A DNA stretch of 64,000 nt from NCBI GenBank assembly GCA_024305745.1, contig JAHRBS010000006.1, positions 498,501-562,500 on the forward strand. The letters run 5' to 3'. Below the pieces are notes generated by a model. That model had not been told where the DNA came from, did not search any database, and saw nothing but the letters and a program-made list of their open reading frames with translations. Origin of the DNA: Polyporus tsugae (taxonomy: Eukaryota > Basidiomycota > Agaricomycetes > Polyporales > Polyporaceae). The position numbers were made by a program, and so were the translations under genes. Each line of letters begins with the position of its first letter. Within the stretch, counting starts at the first letter, position 1. Positions 54,437 through 64,000 of the stretch are shown here, one piece after another.

Positions 54437-55615
54437 TACGTGTTTTAGCACCGGCTGTCTGTGCAGATGACACATCCGCGCCCGTGGGCCACCCTTATGT
54501 GGATGAGGTTCATCGTTATGCCTCGTCCGCTCTAATGCGATGCTGTACGCCTTCTGGACTCTTCTGGAGGAGGACACTGGGAATTCATCGACTCTGACGT
54601 TATCCAGACCCCTCGCCGTCCGCTGTGTTGACCCGGAGTCCCTTCAGTGCTACGGACATTAGTGTCCTTTCTGGATGCGCGACACCTGCCAGTGCCCATC
54701 CTGCCTACACCCTTCGACTCGGCAGAAGCTCCACCAGCCGTGGGACATCCCTGCGGACATCCAGCCTGTTGATTCACCCGAGAGCGCGCGGGTCTCGTGG
54801 GAGGCCATGGATGTGCCGTGGGACTCGGGATACAGTTCCTTCTAACTTATGCGCGTGACTCAGGTCCCTGAATCGGTACGCGTCCGAACTACATACTCGC
54901 TACTAGTACTTACCACCGTTGTAAACAGCCCGAGGCCGATCTCTGCGAAGCGTACCCGATGATGGCTTTCTCGCTGAAGGTTGTATCACTTGTATCATCC
55001 GTGTGGGGGCGGCGTGCACTGGCAGCGGAAGCCATTGATTCGGTGAGTCTTCCTCGGAGTCACTTGTAAGGGCGGCCAGCAGGCGCCCTTAGCACAGACC
55101 CGGATGTGCACATATACCCGCCGGTAGCTGAGGAGGTAGCTTCTGCCTTTTGGCGTAGTGGCTTCGGCGGGCGTGTCCGAGCCAGCTTACATCACTCTTG
55201 TAATAGGAGCCCCACCTTATCTCTCGTTATCAAGCTCCGTTTGTGGCCGGGGGAGGGAATTCCTGTCATTCGGTCAATGGTGGATCAGTCCGAATATTCC
55301 GTTCAATTAGCACATGACTGGTCTTCCGACCTACATAAATCCAGGGTGCGTACTAGGCTTTCCCGCAATGCCTAACAAGGTTATGTGGACCAGTAAGATT
55401 TAGCCGATGCAACGTGGCAACGAGGTATCACTGTTGGCTTCGACTTCGCAACTCGCCAGGTGAGTTCCCTGCAGTGTCATCTTGCGTGTGGAGCGGGCAT
55501 TCGATGACGTCGGTGCGCATTTACGGTGGGCGTGACGGCAGCAAACACAGCGCGGGGACCTCTTTAATGGGCCGATCGCCGCTGCCCTGTCAGAGTCAAC
55601 CCTCGCTCCCCAGCA
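54437..55615. other. Spacer between P450 copies 2 and 3
   Basis: Besides the dioxygenase relic at 54606-54845 the spacer has no assignable gene. A frame at 55106-55375 was not recognised. Near the end lie TGACGTCG (55505-55512) and TTTAAT (55563-55568) ahead of copy 3. Confidence 0.45.
54606..54845 (+). pseudogene. Relic of a gamma-butyrobetaine-dioxygenase-like gene
   Basis: The plus strand encodes RDTCQCPSCLHPSTRQKLH, IPADIQPVDSPESARVSW and VPWDSGYSSF. These align with RDSCQCPSCLHPSTRQKLH and the following residues of the intact gene at 62352. A TAG near 54657 and the loss of everything after the zinc-binding N-terminal domain mark it as dead. The relic sits between two P450 copies, about 7.7 kb from its intact relative. 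Confidence 0.85.
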
Positions 55616-57668
55616 ATGCCCTTCCCAACAGCGACAGCGTGGCCATGGGTAGTGTCCGTGCTGCTTGTCTTGCTTGCGAGAGCTGTTTACCAACGCAAAA
55701 AGCATCCTCATCTCCCTCCTGGGCCAACCCCGCTCCCCCTAGTAGGCAATATCCTCGACTTCCCTCAAACACATCTTGGCCGCGAGTTCGCTGCCATGTC
55801 GAAGAAGTTGGGTGCGTTTCGCCATCCATGATAATGTGTATCTATGACGATCGTTGATGCTATGATCATGTCCCGCCAGGCGACGTCATTCACCTCAGCG
55901 TGCTCGGCCAAGACATCGTCGTTCTAGGGTCCCTCAAGGCTGCCCGCGACCTACTGGACAAAAGATCGGCCAACTACTCCGATCGCCCGACTTCGGTGAT
56001 GGTGCAACTGTGCGTAGACACTCTACCGTGCCCACACGCAGATCGCGTACTCACATGCCACTTAGGGTTGGATATGACTGGCTCACCGTCCTGATGAACT
56101 ACGGGCCGCGATGGCGCGAGCACCGTCGCGCTTTGCACCCCACGATGACACCCGATGTCGTTCCACAGTATGAGACTATACAATTGGACGGTGCACGCAA
56201 CTTCCTCCAGATGCTCTTGCGCGATCCACAGGATCTCGCCTCTCACATCAAATTGTGAGCAAACCCTCTTCGCAATGCTGTTAACCCGTATTCATTGCGC
56301 TCTCTCGCCGGCAATAGCACTTTAGCTGCGGTATTTATCAGGGCTATATACGGTATTGAGCTCCGCGAGCCACATGATAAGTACTATCGGATGGTGGAAA
56401 GAGTGGTAGGAGTCGCAGAGGCTATTTCCGTTCCTGGGAAGTTCCCCGTCGAAGCATTCCCCATATTGCGCTACCTGCCTCCGTGGTTCCCAGGGGGTGG
56501 ATTTAAGAAGTGGGCAGCGGATGCAAAGCAGGATATCTCGTATATCTTGGACGACCTATTCCATGGCGCTAAGGGCGCGGTGAGTTCCTCCGATCTTGCT
56601 GTGTTATGCTCGTTACTCACGGCCATTCCTATCAGACAAGAGACCCGTTGAGACGGTCAATGGCTCACCGCATTTTGGAAGACTCGGCGTTGCAGGGGGC
56701 GCAAGTTGCAGCGCTGGAGAAGATGTGTAAGGAGGTAGCGGCAACACTGTATTTCGGTATGTGGAGCAGTCAGTCCTGCTACATCATCCAGCAATACCAC
56801 TCACCGTTACCCTTTCATCAAGCTGCGGCAGACACGTCGCACGCTATCATGGGGGCTTTCTTCGTCGCAATGGCACTCTACCCGGAAGTGCAGAAGAAGG
56901 CGCAAGAGGAACTGGATGCAGTCGTGGGTACCGAACGGCTCCCGGAGTTCTCGGACCGTCCCTCGCTTCCATATGTCGACGCACTCGTCAAAGAGTTGTT
57001 CAGATGGCATCCACCCACCCCCATAGGGGCTCCGCACCGGGTGGTCGCTGATGATGAGTACAACGGCTACCTCATTCCCGGCGGCGCCTCCGTTTTTGTG
57101 AATATGTGGTGCGTTGCGTTTATGGTTCGAGTCTGCTAGCATCATGTTGAACGTGTCTGATGTGTTCCATAGGGCCATCTTGCACGACCCCGAGGTTTAC
57201 CCTCAGCCTGACGACTTCGTACCGGAGCGGTTCCTGGACTCGGCTGGGAACTTGGACGTCCATGGACGAGATCCTGCGGACGTCATGTTCGGGTTTGGCC
57301 GTCGGTAAGGTGTCGCTTCAGTCCATCATGTTTTCTCACATACCGACTGCACCTTCACCCTCACGTTCAGAGTGTGCCCTGGCCGGTACTTTGCCGAATC
57401 GACGCTATTCATCCTGTGCGCTTCTGTGCTCTCCGCGTTCGAAATTGGGCCCCCCATCAGTGAAGACGGTGCTCGGATAGAGTTCAAGTGGGAAGCGACG
57501 GACAACTGGATAATGTCGTGAGTGTTCCTCGAGCTATTCAGTCCCGCACCGTTCAGTTCTATTCATGGCGAATGTGTCTCTTTCAGACACCCGAAAGTTC
57601 ACAAGTATTCGATCAAGCCTCGGCGATCGCACGTCGAACGGTCGGTTGAGATGACACCTACGCATTAG
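55616..57668 (+). CDS. Cytochrome P450, tandem copy 3
   Basis: Nine exons (55616-55811, 55880-56009, 56066-56254, 56318-56579, 56636-56756, 56823-57108, 57173-57304, 57371-57517, 57587-57668) give 514 residues. Exon 4 is one codon shorter than in the other copies (GAKGA at its end). The I-helix reads AAADTSHAIM, followed by ELFR, VPERFLD and the haem loop FGFGRRVCPGRYF. Its N-terminal half is the most divergent of the four (for example QRKKHPHLPPGPTPLP and ELREPHDKYYRMVERVVG). Its 3' exons and seventh intron are nearly identical to copy 4. Confidence 0.93.
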
Positions 57669-58589
57669 GTTATCATATGTACTTTTGGTACCTAGTAGGA
57701 CAAAGAAGAGGACGGGCCCGACGACGAACGTCGATGAGATGGCGAGGTACCTTGTCGACATTGGAAGGGTGCTTGAAAAGCGTCGAGAGAATACGGTGGG
57801 AGAGCGGTGGGGGATACTCCCAGGCGAGAACTGCAGCGACTTCGCAGAGATGAAAGCACTGCCTTTAAGCAGAAAGTGAATGTCTGTTACATTACGTACA
57901 TGGGCTGGGCATTGATGCGGGTGGCCGCGAGGTACGTGCTCTGACTTGAGCTCACTTGAGCAGAGAACGGAGAACGGATACTTAATATTGAACCGACTTG
58001 CCCGGGCGCTAGTGTGCGGGAGCGCGCGTCTCACGGCAGTACACGTTAGCTCCGACCCGTGAGGCAAGCTCAATTTCTGACGTCTTTCTGACATACACCT
58101 CCACCACGCTGCCCTAGTACGCGGATGAAAACCACCCTGGGAGATAAACGACATCTCGACAATGTCTATGGACCCGGCAGGATGGGTTCGAAGTCATAGA
58201 AAGAGGCAATACGACCGAAAGTGAGTGCACGCGAGAAACCGTTCAGCGTGTGACAAACTAACTAACTTGCGGTAACTTTCCTCCCCACAAAGTGAAAACA
58301 CGTACGTAGGAATCTAACTTTTGGCGGGCGCAAGTTCCTCTCGGAAGTTAGAATGTTAACCGTTCAATCAAGGTGCATTCGGATAGTGTTCCACCTTGTA
58401 ACCGACCGGCGGCGCTGACAGTGGGTTCATTCATGCGCTATTCTTCGCTTGGAGTACTTATGCCGACTACACGTCAATGCCGTCGGTTGGCAAACTGAAG
58501 TGGATGCGACGTCAGTGGCTGGCGGGACTCCTTTAAAGCGCTCATCGACTGTGAGCTGAGGCGCTTCAGGGTCCTCGACCCCCCCAGCA
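57669..58589. other. Spacer between P450 copies 3 and 4
   Basis: A plus-strand frame at 57685-57879 (VLEKRRENTVGERWGI) is protein-like but unassigned. The stretch from about 58390 repeats the upstream region of copy 2, with GACGTCAG at 58508 and TTTAAA at 58532-58537. Confidence 0.45.
58508..58537 (+). promoter_or_regulatory. CRE-like GACGTCA and TTTAAA box, P450 copy 4
   Basis: GACGTCAG starts at 58508 and TTTAAA stands at 58532-58537, 53 bp before the ATG. The arrangement parallels copy 2. It is a candidate shared control point; no binding evidence is available. Confidence 0.45.
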
Positions 58590-60684
58590 ATGCCTTTCCT
58601 CACGGCAACAGCGTGGCCATGGGTGGCGTCCGTGATACTAGTCTTGCTCGCGATCGCCGTCCAGCGACGTAGGAGGTACGCTCGTCTCCCTCCTGGTCCA
58701 ACTCCACGCCCAATATTCGGCAATATCCTTGACTTCCCGCGGACACACCTTGGTCGCGAATTTGCCGCCTTGTCCAAGACATTTGGTGCGTTTCGCCTTC
58801 TGACATGACGTGTATGCATTATATAGTTGTTGATGCTATGGTCATGTTCCATCAGGCGACGTTGTCTACCTCAGCGTGCTCGGCCAGGAGACCATCGTTC
58901 TAGGGTCCCTCAAGGCTGCCCGCGACCTGCTGGACAAACGATCGGCGAACTACTCTGATCGCCCGACTTCGGTGATGGTACAGCTGTGCGTAGACACACT
59001 ACCATGCCCACACGCAGATCGTGTACTCATCTGTCATTTAGGATTGGATACGACTGGCTCACCCCCCTGATGAACTACGGACCGCGGTGGCGCCTGCACC
59101 GTCGTGCCGTGCACCCGACGATGACGCCCGATGTCGTTCCACAGTATGAAGCCGTACAAGTGGATGTAGCACGCAATTTCCTCCGATTCCTCTTGCACAA
59201 TCCGCAAGATCTCGCGTCCCACATCAAATTGTGAGCACACCCTCTTTGCGATACTATTGACTCACGCCCATCGCGCTCTGCAAATAGCACCTTCGCGGCG
59301 GTGATTCTGGAGGTCATCTACGGTATCGCGGTACGCGAGCCGCATGACAAGTACTTCGAGATGGTGGAACGGATGGCGGAGGTCGCAGAGGCCATTGCTA
59401 TTCCTGGGAAGTTCCCCGTCGAAGCCTTTCCCATATTGCGCCACCTGCCGTCGTGGTTCCCGGGCGGTGGATTCAAGAAGTGGGCGGCGGATGCCAAGCA
59501 GGATGTCTTGTATATTGCGGACTACCTGTTCGATCGCGTCAAGCACACGGCGGTGAGTTCCCTCTAGCCTCGTGAAGTTGGTTACTCAAGACCACCCCTC
59601 TCAGACAAGAGACCCGTCGAAAAAATCAGTGGTTAGTCGAATCTTGGAAGATTCGGCACTGCAGGAACAGCAAGGGGCAGAAGTGGAGACGATGTGTAAG
59701 GAGGTGGCGGCGACGTTATACGTGGGTAAGTAGAACAGCCAGCCTGATTTCATATATAATTACCCGTCCGGATTACTCACCACCATCCTCTCGCATAGGT
59801 GGAGCAGAAACGGTGTGTCTCATGCGTCCACCTCTTCATTGTTCTCTGAGACTCATGGGCTTTCCAGTCGAACGCTGCAATGGGTGCGTTCTTCCTAGCT
59901 ATGGCCCTCTACCCTGAAGTGCAGAAGAAGGCGCAAGATGAACTGGATGCAGTTGTGGGAACCAAACGACTCCCCGAATTCTCGGATTGTCCATCGCTTC
60001 CTTACATCAACGCGCTTGTGAAAGAATTGTTCAGATGGCATCCTGTTGGCCCTGTGGGCTTCCCGCACCGGGTGGTCGCTGACGATGAGTATAACGGTTA
60101 TCTAATTCCTGGCGGTGCCAGCGTTTTCGTAAATATATGGTTCGTTCACGGTTTGTTTTGAGATACCGGATACGGCTGACCTCTTCCATAGGGCTATCTT
60201 GCGCGACACCGAAGTTTACCCTCAGCCTGAAGACTTCGTACCGGAGCGCTTCTTGGACTCGGCTGGCAACTTGGACGTGCGTGGACGAGATCCTGCGGAC
60301 GTCATGTTCGGGTTTGGCCGTCGGTAAGGTGTCGATTCAATTCATCATGTTTTCTCACATACCGACTGCACCTTCACCCTCACGTTCAGAGTGTGCCCTG
60401 GCCGGTACTTTGCCGAATCGACGCTGTTCATCTTGTGCGCTTCTGTGCTCTCCGCGTTCGAAATTGGCCCCCCCGTCGGTGAAGATGGTAGTCGGAAGGA
60501 GTTCAAGCGGGAAGCGACGGACAACTGGATCGTATCGTGAGTGTTCCCCGAACTATTTGTTTCCGTACCGTATACTTTTATTCATGATGAATATCTCTCC
60601 AGACACCCGAAGATTCACAAGTACTCGATCAAGCCTCGGTCGTCGCATGCTGAACAGCTGGTCGAGATGGCGCCTGCTCATTAG
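58590..60684 (+). CDS. Cytochrome P450, tandem copy 4
   Basis: Ten exons (58590-58785, 58856-58985, 59042-59230, 59288-59552, 59605-59725, 59799-59812, 59868-60139, 60192-60323, 60390-60536, 60603-60684) give 515 residues. The sixth exon of the other copies is split here by an extra 55-nt intron (59813-59867), leaving a 14-nt micro-exon that encodes the start of the I-helix GGAETSNAAM. The oxygen-activation Asp is replaced by Glu. ELFR, VPERFLD and FGFGRRVCPGRYF are intact. Exons 2-4 are closest to copy 2 (DKYFEMVERMAEVAEAIAIP, DVLYIADYLFDR) while exons 7-8 match copy 3, so the gene is a mosaic. Confidence 0.92.
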
Positions 60685-61153
60685 ATTGTTGTATGGGCTT
60701 CTTGCAGTATGAGAAGGTTGGCGGTGCGGAAGATGTATGCGCAAAGGTATATCACCCTTCTGCGGGTGCCTCTGGAAGTCCGGATGTACTTATGGGCATC
60801 ATGGAGTATTCGAGGGTCAACGTCTTAGTGGAAAACGCAACTAGTCCCTTTTGTGCTACTGTGCATAACTTGTTCTCTCTCACGATGACCCCTTCCAAGC
60901 ATTCCGTCAGACATCATCCGCTCCCTCGACACAGGAAGAAATGCAACGTCCATAATATTGGGAGTTACTTTGGAGAACTCTGGATGGGCCGGTAGAAGGT
61001 GTCGGGTATCGGATACAGGCACATGGGATCCATCACCGTCAACGGCTTCTTTGCCTCGTGTGGTTGAACTCTAAGGTTGCTGCTCCCAGTCAGCTCCCCT
61101 CTGCCCCCCGCCCTCCTCACCCTTGCCCAGTCTGACTTGGAATACCGACTCCA
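60685..61153. other. Intergenic, no gene seen
   Basis: This is the spacer downstream of P450 copy 4. A 100-codon plus-strand frame here shows no known motif. Confidence 0.45.
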
Positions 61154-61884
61154 ATGGCTCCAACAGCCACTCAAGTCCTAGATATCGCCAGGAAGGCCGT
61201 CAAGATCTTCGCAAAGTATGGCTTGAAATGTTGTCTCATTGGAAGCACTGCTAGTTATCTGTACGGGGTCCCTCGTACCCCCAACGTGAGTACCCCCAAC
61301 GCTTTCTTTCTCCGCACCTGAGTACCTGATACCGACGCTCCGTTCAGGACGTCGACCTTGTCGTACTTTCCACCGCATACAGCCAAGAGAACCTCAAAGA
61401 GATCCTAGTCCGCGAGGACCCCCACTTCTATCTAGTCCAATCCAAGAACTGGCGCGCCACCTACCGCGTCCTCTGGTACCGTCTCTCTAACACCACCTTC
61501 CCGCGTCCCTCCGTCGACTGCAAAGTCGACATCCTCATTCCTGGCGTGCTCAACATCCCCAACGTCCCTCTCGAGCACGTCCGCACGCTCTCGGGGCTGC
61601 CCGTGATGCCGATGATCCCGCAACTCCTGCTCAAGGTCCAGGGGTGGTCGGACCATCGCGCGTCGCACCGGTCGGACATGCAGCTGAAGCAGTATGTCGA
61701 CATCGAGGACATCGACCAGCTGCTCGCGATCGCGGTCGACGAGGGCGCGAGCGTGCGGGCGCCGGAGTGCGGATGGCTCCCAGAGTCTATGACCGGAGTC
61801 GCGCGGACGCGGCTGTGGTTGTATACTCTGCGGTCGGCGAAGACGAAGGAGCAGTGGAAGAAGCTCGGGTTTGAGTTTCGTTGA
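61154..61884 (+). CDS. Nucleotidyltransferase-fold protein
   Basis: Two exons (61154-61285 and 61348-61884) give 222 residues. The N-terminus has a helix followed by CLIGSTASYLYG, and, across the intron, DVDLVVLS: the GS...DxD arrangement of minimal nucleotidyltransferase folds. A second acidic residue lies in VDCKVDILIPG. The rest includes MIPQLLLKVQGWSDHRASHR and DIEDIDQLLAIA, as seen in fungal proteins related to AadE/MNT-type enzymes. It could transfer a nucleotide to a small molecule or protein, but the substrate is unknown. Confidence 0.7.
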
Positions 61885-62351
61885 GTGTTGGTGCGTGGCG
61901 TTCTGTGCGCGACGGAGTGTCTGTGGACTGATAGCGCTGGTGTTGGTGTTAGCGACAAGTGCATGTTTTCTATGATCTCTGCGTTAACCTGACACCTCGA
62001 TGACTGTTCTGGTTAAGTAACGCAATCAGGCTTGGGACACTAGATCTTTGCCACTGCACGCCGCTGCGTTGTATGAACGACACTTGTTGTACTTGGACCT
62101 GTGCTGTATCCTCCTCCCGTGTGTATGTTTTGTTTTTGTTTCCTATCCTCGATGAAGTCGCAGAAGTTCATGAAGTCTCTGGCCAGTGTCGAGCGTTATG
62201 ACTCTAACTTGTAGTAATTTAGATTCATGCGTGTGAATAGTTGGTAGCACCGCCACTCGTATTGCCTGTCGCCCGCCGGTCTACTCCGAAAACATGAACT
62301 CGATCCACCACATACCTCGACAGTAGACCGGCCACATCGCATCATCTCGTG
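61885..62351. other. Intergenic, no gene seen
   Basis: This is the spacer between the nucleotidyltransferase-like and dioxygenase genes. It contains no recognisable gene. Confidence 0.5.
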
Positions 62352-63678
62352 ATGCTGTTCAGGACAGGTTTTATGAGGCTGCCCCATCTCAGGACGAACC
62401 TTGCAGGTCGTCGATTCTCCAAGTCAGCCGTCCGCCACGTTGACCCCTTCCTCCAGTATTACGGCCAACAGTATCCCTGGCTGTGGCTGCGCGACTCCTG
62501 CCAATGCCCGTCCTGCCTCCACCCCTCGACGCGGCAGAAGCTCCATCGGACGTCAGATATCCCCGTGGAGGTCCAGCCTGTCGATTCGCCGGAGGGCGTG
62601 CGGGTCAAGTGGGAGGGTGTGGACGTCAAGTGGGACTCGGGCCACGAGTCCTTCTATCCGCGCGAGTTCCTGGAGCGGTACGCCACGAGGAAGACCCTGC
62701 GCGAGTTCCATCGCGACCTCATGCGGCTCGATTGGGACGTCAAGACGCTGCGGGAGTCTGCGTCGGACCTGTACCTCCCGTATGACGCACTCAAGACGCC
62801 GAAGGGACTGCACGCCGGGATGACGCAGCTGTCGCAGTACGGGCTGCTCTTCGTTACGGGGGTACCGACGGAGAAGACGTCGAATGAAGAGTGCGAGCTG
62901 CGTGCGCTCGGGGAGCGCTTTGGCGAGCTGCGGAAGACGTTCTACGGCGAGACGTGGGACGTGAAGGCCATCCAGAACAGCCGCAACATCGCATACACCA
63001 ACGTCGACCTGGGCCTCCACATGGACCTGCTGTTCGTCTTTCGTCTTGTTTCAATGTCACTATGCCTGACCTATACGTTATATGCTCGACAGGTACTTCC
63101 AGCACCCGCCGCGCTACCAGATCCTCCACTGCCTCCGCAACCGCGTCGAGGGCGGGACCTCGGTCTTCGTCGACGCAGTCCACGTCGCCTCCAAGCTCCG
63201 CAAAGAGGACCGTGCCGCGTTCGACGTCCTCGCAGGCACCCCCGTCGCGTTCCACTACATCAACGACGGCCACCACCTCTACCGCGTACACCGGACGATC
63301 CAGCTCGCCGAAATCGGTCCTCGCCGCACGGCCCCGATCGCATTCATCAACTACTCCCCACCATTCCAGGCACCCTTGCCGCAGCAGACACCCCTGCCCC
63401 AGTTCGTGCCTGCGCTCAAGAAGTTCGCGGACCTGCTGGAGGACCCGGAGGTGCGGTTCGAGTACCTGCTAAAGGAGGGCGACGCGATGATCTTCGACAA
63501 CCGGCGCGTGCTGCACGCGCGCACGGCGTTCCGTGAGCGGGAGGCGGAGAGCAGCGAGGAGGAGACTAATCGGTGGCTGAAGGGCTGCTACCTCGAGGCG
63601 GACGCAGTGCTCGATCGGATGCGGGTGCTCGGCGAACAGCTCGAGAAGGAGACGGCGAAGCAGGAAGAAGGGCCGTAG
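62352..63678 (+). CDS. Gamma-butyrobetaine dioxygenase-like (TauD/TfdA) enzyme
   Basis: Two exons (62352-63031 and 63093-63678) give 421 residues. An Arg/Ser-rich N-terminus (MLFRTGFMRLPHLRTNLAG) suggests mitochondrial import. The GBBH N-terminal zinc domain shows LRDSCQCPSCLHPSTRQK. The catalytic TauD fold has the iron ligands HMD (in DLGLHMDLLYFQHPP) and a distal His (NRRVLHARTAF), with Arg nearby for 2-oxoglutarate. By family it hydroxylates gamma-butyrobetaine to carnitine or trimethyllysine to its hydroxy form, the last or first step of carnitine synthesis; a divergent substrate is possible. I chose the ATG at 62352 rather than the GTG at 62349. Confidence 0.88.
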
Positions 63679-64000
63679 GTTGGCGTTGTTCGCGACCGCG
63701 GAGGCTTTGCTTGAGTGTGGTTGTGTTCAATTACCATAAGCTTGTCATCTAACCGCGGGAACGTGTGTGTATATGACCATGATCCCGCCTAATTTGATGG
63801 TCAGAGACAGCCGTGATCTTTCCCTCTTGTGCAGAACATTTTCTCATCTCGACTCTGTGCAATGACAGAGGCTAAAGGCATTCACTACAAGTTCACTGTA
63901 ACTTGAGTGCATGTGAACCATTCAGGGACGGAGGGGGATTAAAGCGGGAGCATCCCCCTGTTTGAGATCGGATTGTTATTGAATGTTTCCCCGGTTTCGC
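63679..64000. other. Right edge, no gene seen
   Basis: This is the 3' flank of the dioxygenase gene to the end of the window, without a recognisable gene. Confidence 0.5.

Noticed and set aside
49254..60684. P450 copies appearing as many short frames, suggesting frameshifted pseudogenes
   Set aside because: Each break falls at a GT-AG intron conserved across the copies, and the spliced frames have the expected lengths.
49254..63678. P450, oxygenase and SDR genes as a complete secondary-metabolite cluster
   Set aside because: No core enzyme (PKS, NRPS, terpene synthase), transporter or regulator was seen; the grouping may only reflect tandem duplication.
1..64000. tRNA genes, rRNA or CRISPR arrays
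   Set aside because: No cloverleaf with a convincing TPsiC arm and no regularly spaced repeats were found by eye; a tRNAscan run would settle the tRNA question.

Overview
The window looks like a nuclear segment from a basidiomycete, most likely an Agaricomycete and perhaps a polypore. The genes are broken by many short GT-AG introns, mostly 50-75 nt. The gene content is typical of that group: tandem cytochrome P450s, Fe(II)/2-oxoglutarate oxygenases, BTB proteins, a Tag1-like vacuolar protein and deaminase-fold proteins. Two full-length Ty3/gypsy chromoviruses are present. I saw no PKS, NRPS or terpene synthase, so this is not an obvious complete metabolite cluster. No tRNA, rRNA or CRISPR was recognised.

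Layout. 0.4-6.9 kb: chromovirus A on the minus strand, with 444-bp LTRs and target duplication GTAAG. 6.9-19.2 kb: a gene-poor graveyard with membrane-protein, BTB and repeat-protein relics around one BTB gene (14.3-15.5 kb). 19.3-29.8 kb: a 2-oxoglutarate oxygenase gene split by chromovirus B (20.2-27.4 kb, target duplication GTTAC). The gene's 3' half also holds a 120-bp insertion and a third, internally inverted gypsy fragment. 30.6-35.1 kb: an intact oxygenase paralogue, an ICMT-like methyltransferase and a membrane-anchored SDR. 35.4-40.9 kb: two divergent OTT_1508-like deaminase-fold genes. 42.5-48.2 kb: a Tag1-like DUF3712 protein and a secreted S10 serine carboxypeptidase, both minus strand, the latter with a 1.25-kb intron. 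49.3-60.7 kb: four complete tandem P450 genes with superimposable exons. 61.2-63.7 kb: a nucleotidyltransferase-fold protein and a gamma-butyrobetaine-dioxygenase-like enzyme, whose N-terminal relic also lies between P450 copies 2 and 3.

The strongest observations concern the two retrotransposons. Each has a primer-binding site that matches no TGG-type tRNA end. Instead it is perfectly complementary, over exactly 11 nt, to a sequence in its own LTR about 30 nt downstream of a TATA box. This is the geometry of Tf1/sushi-type self-priming. The two elements differ in how Pol is made: A has a GGGTTTT slippery site against the gag stop, B has an ATGA stop-start overlap. Both Gags share an N-terminal Cys module (C[KH]QQPCPNR) that I do not recognise. 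B also has an extra acidic open frame upstream of gag.
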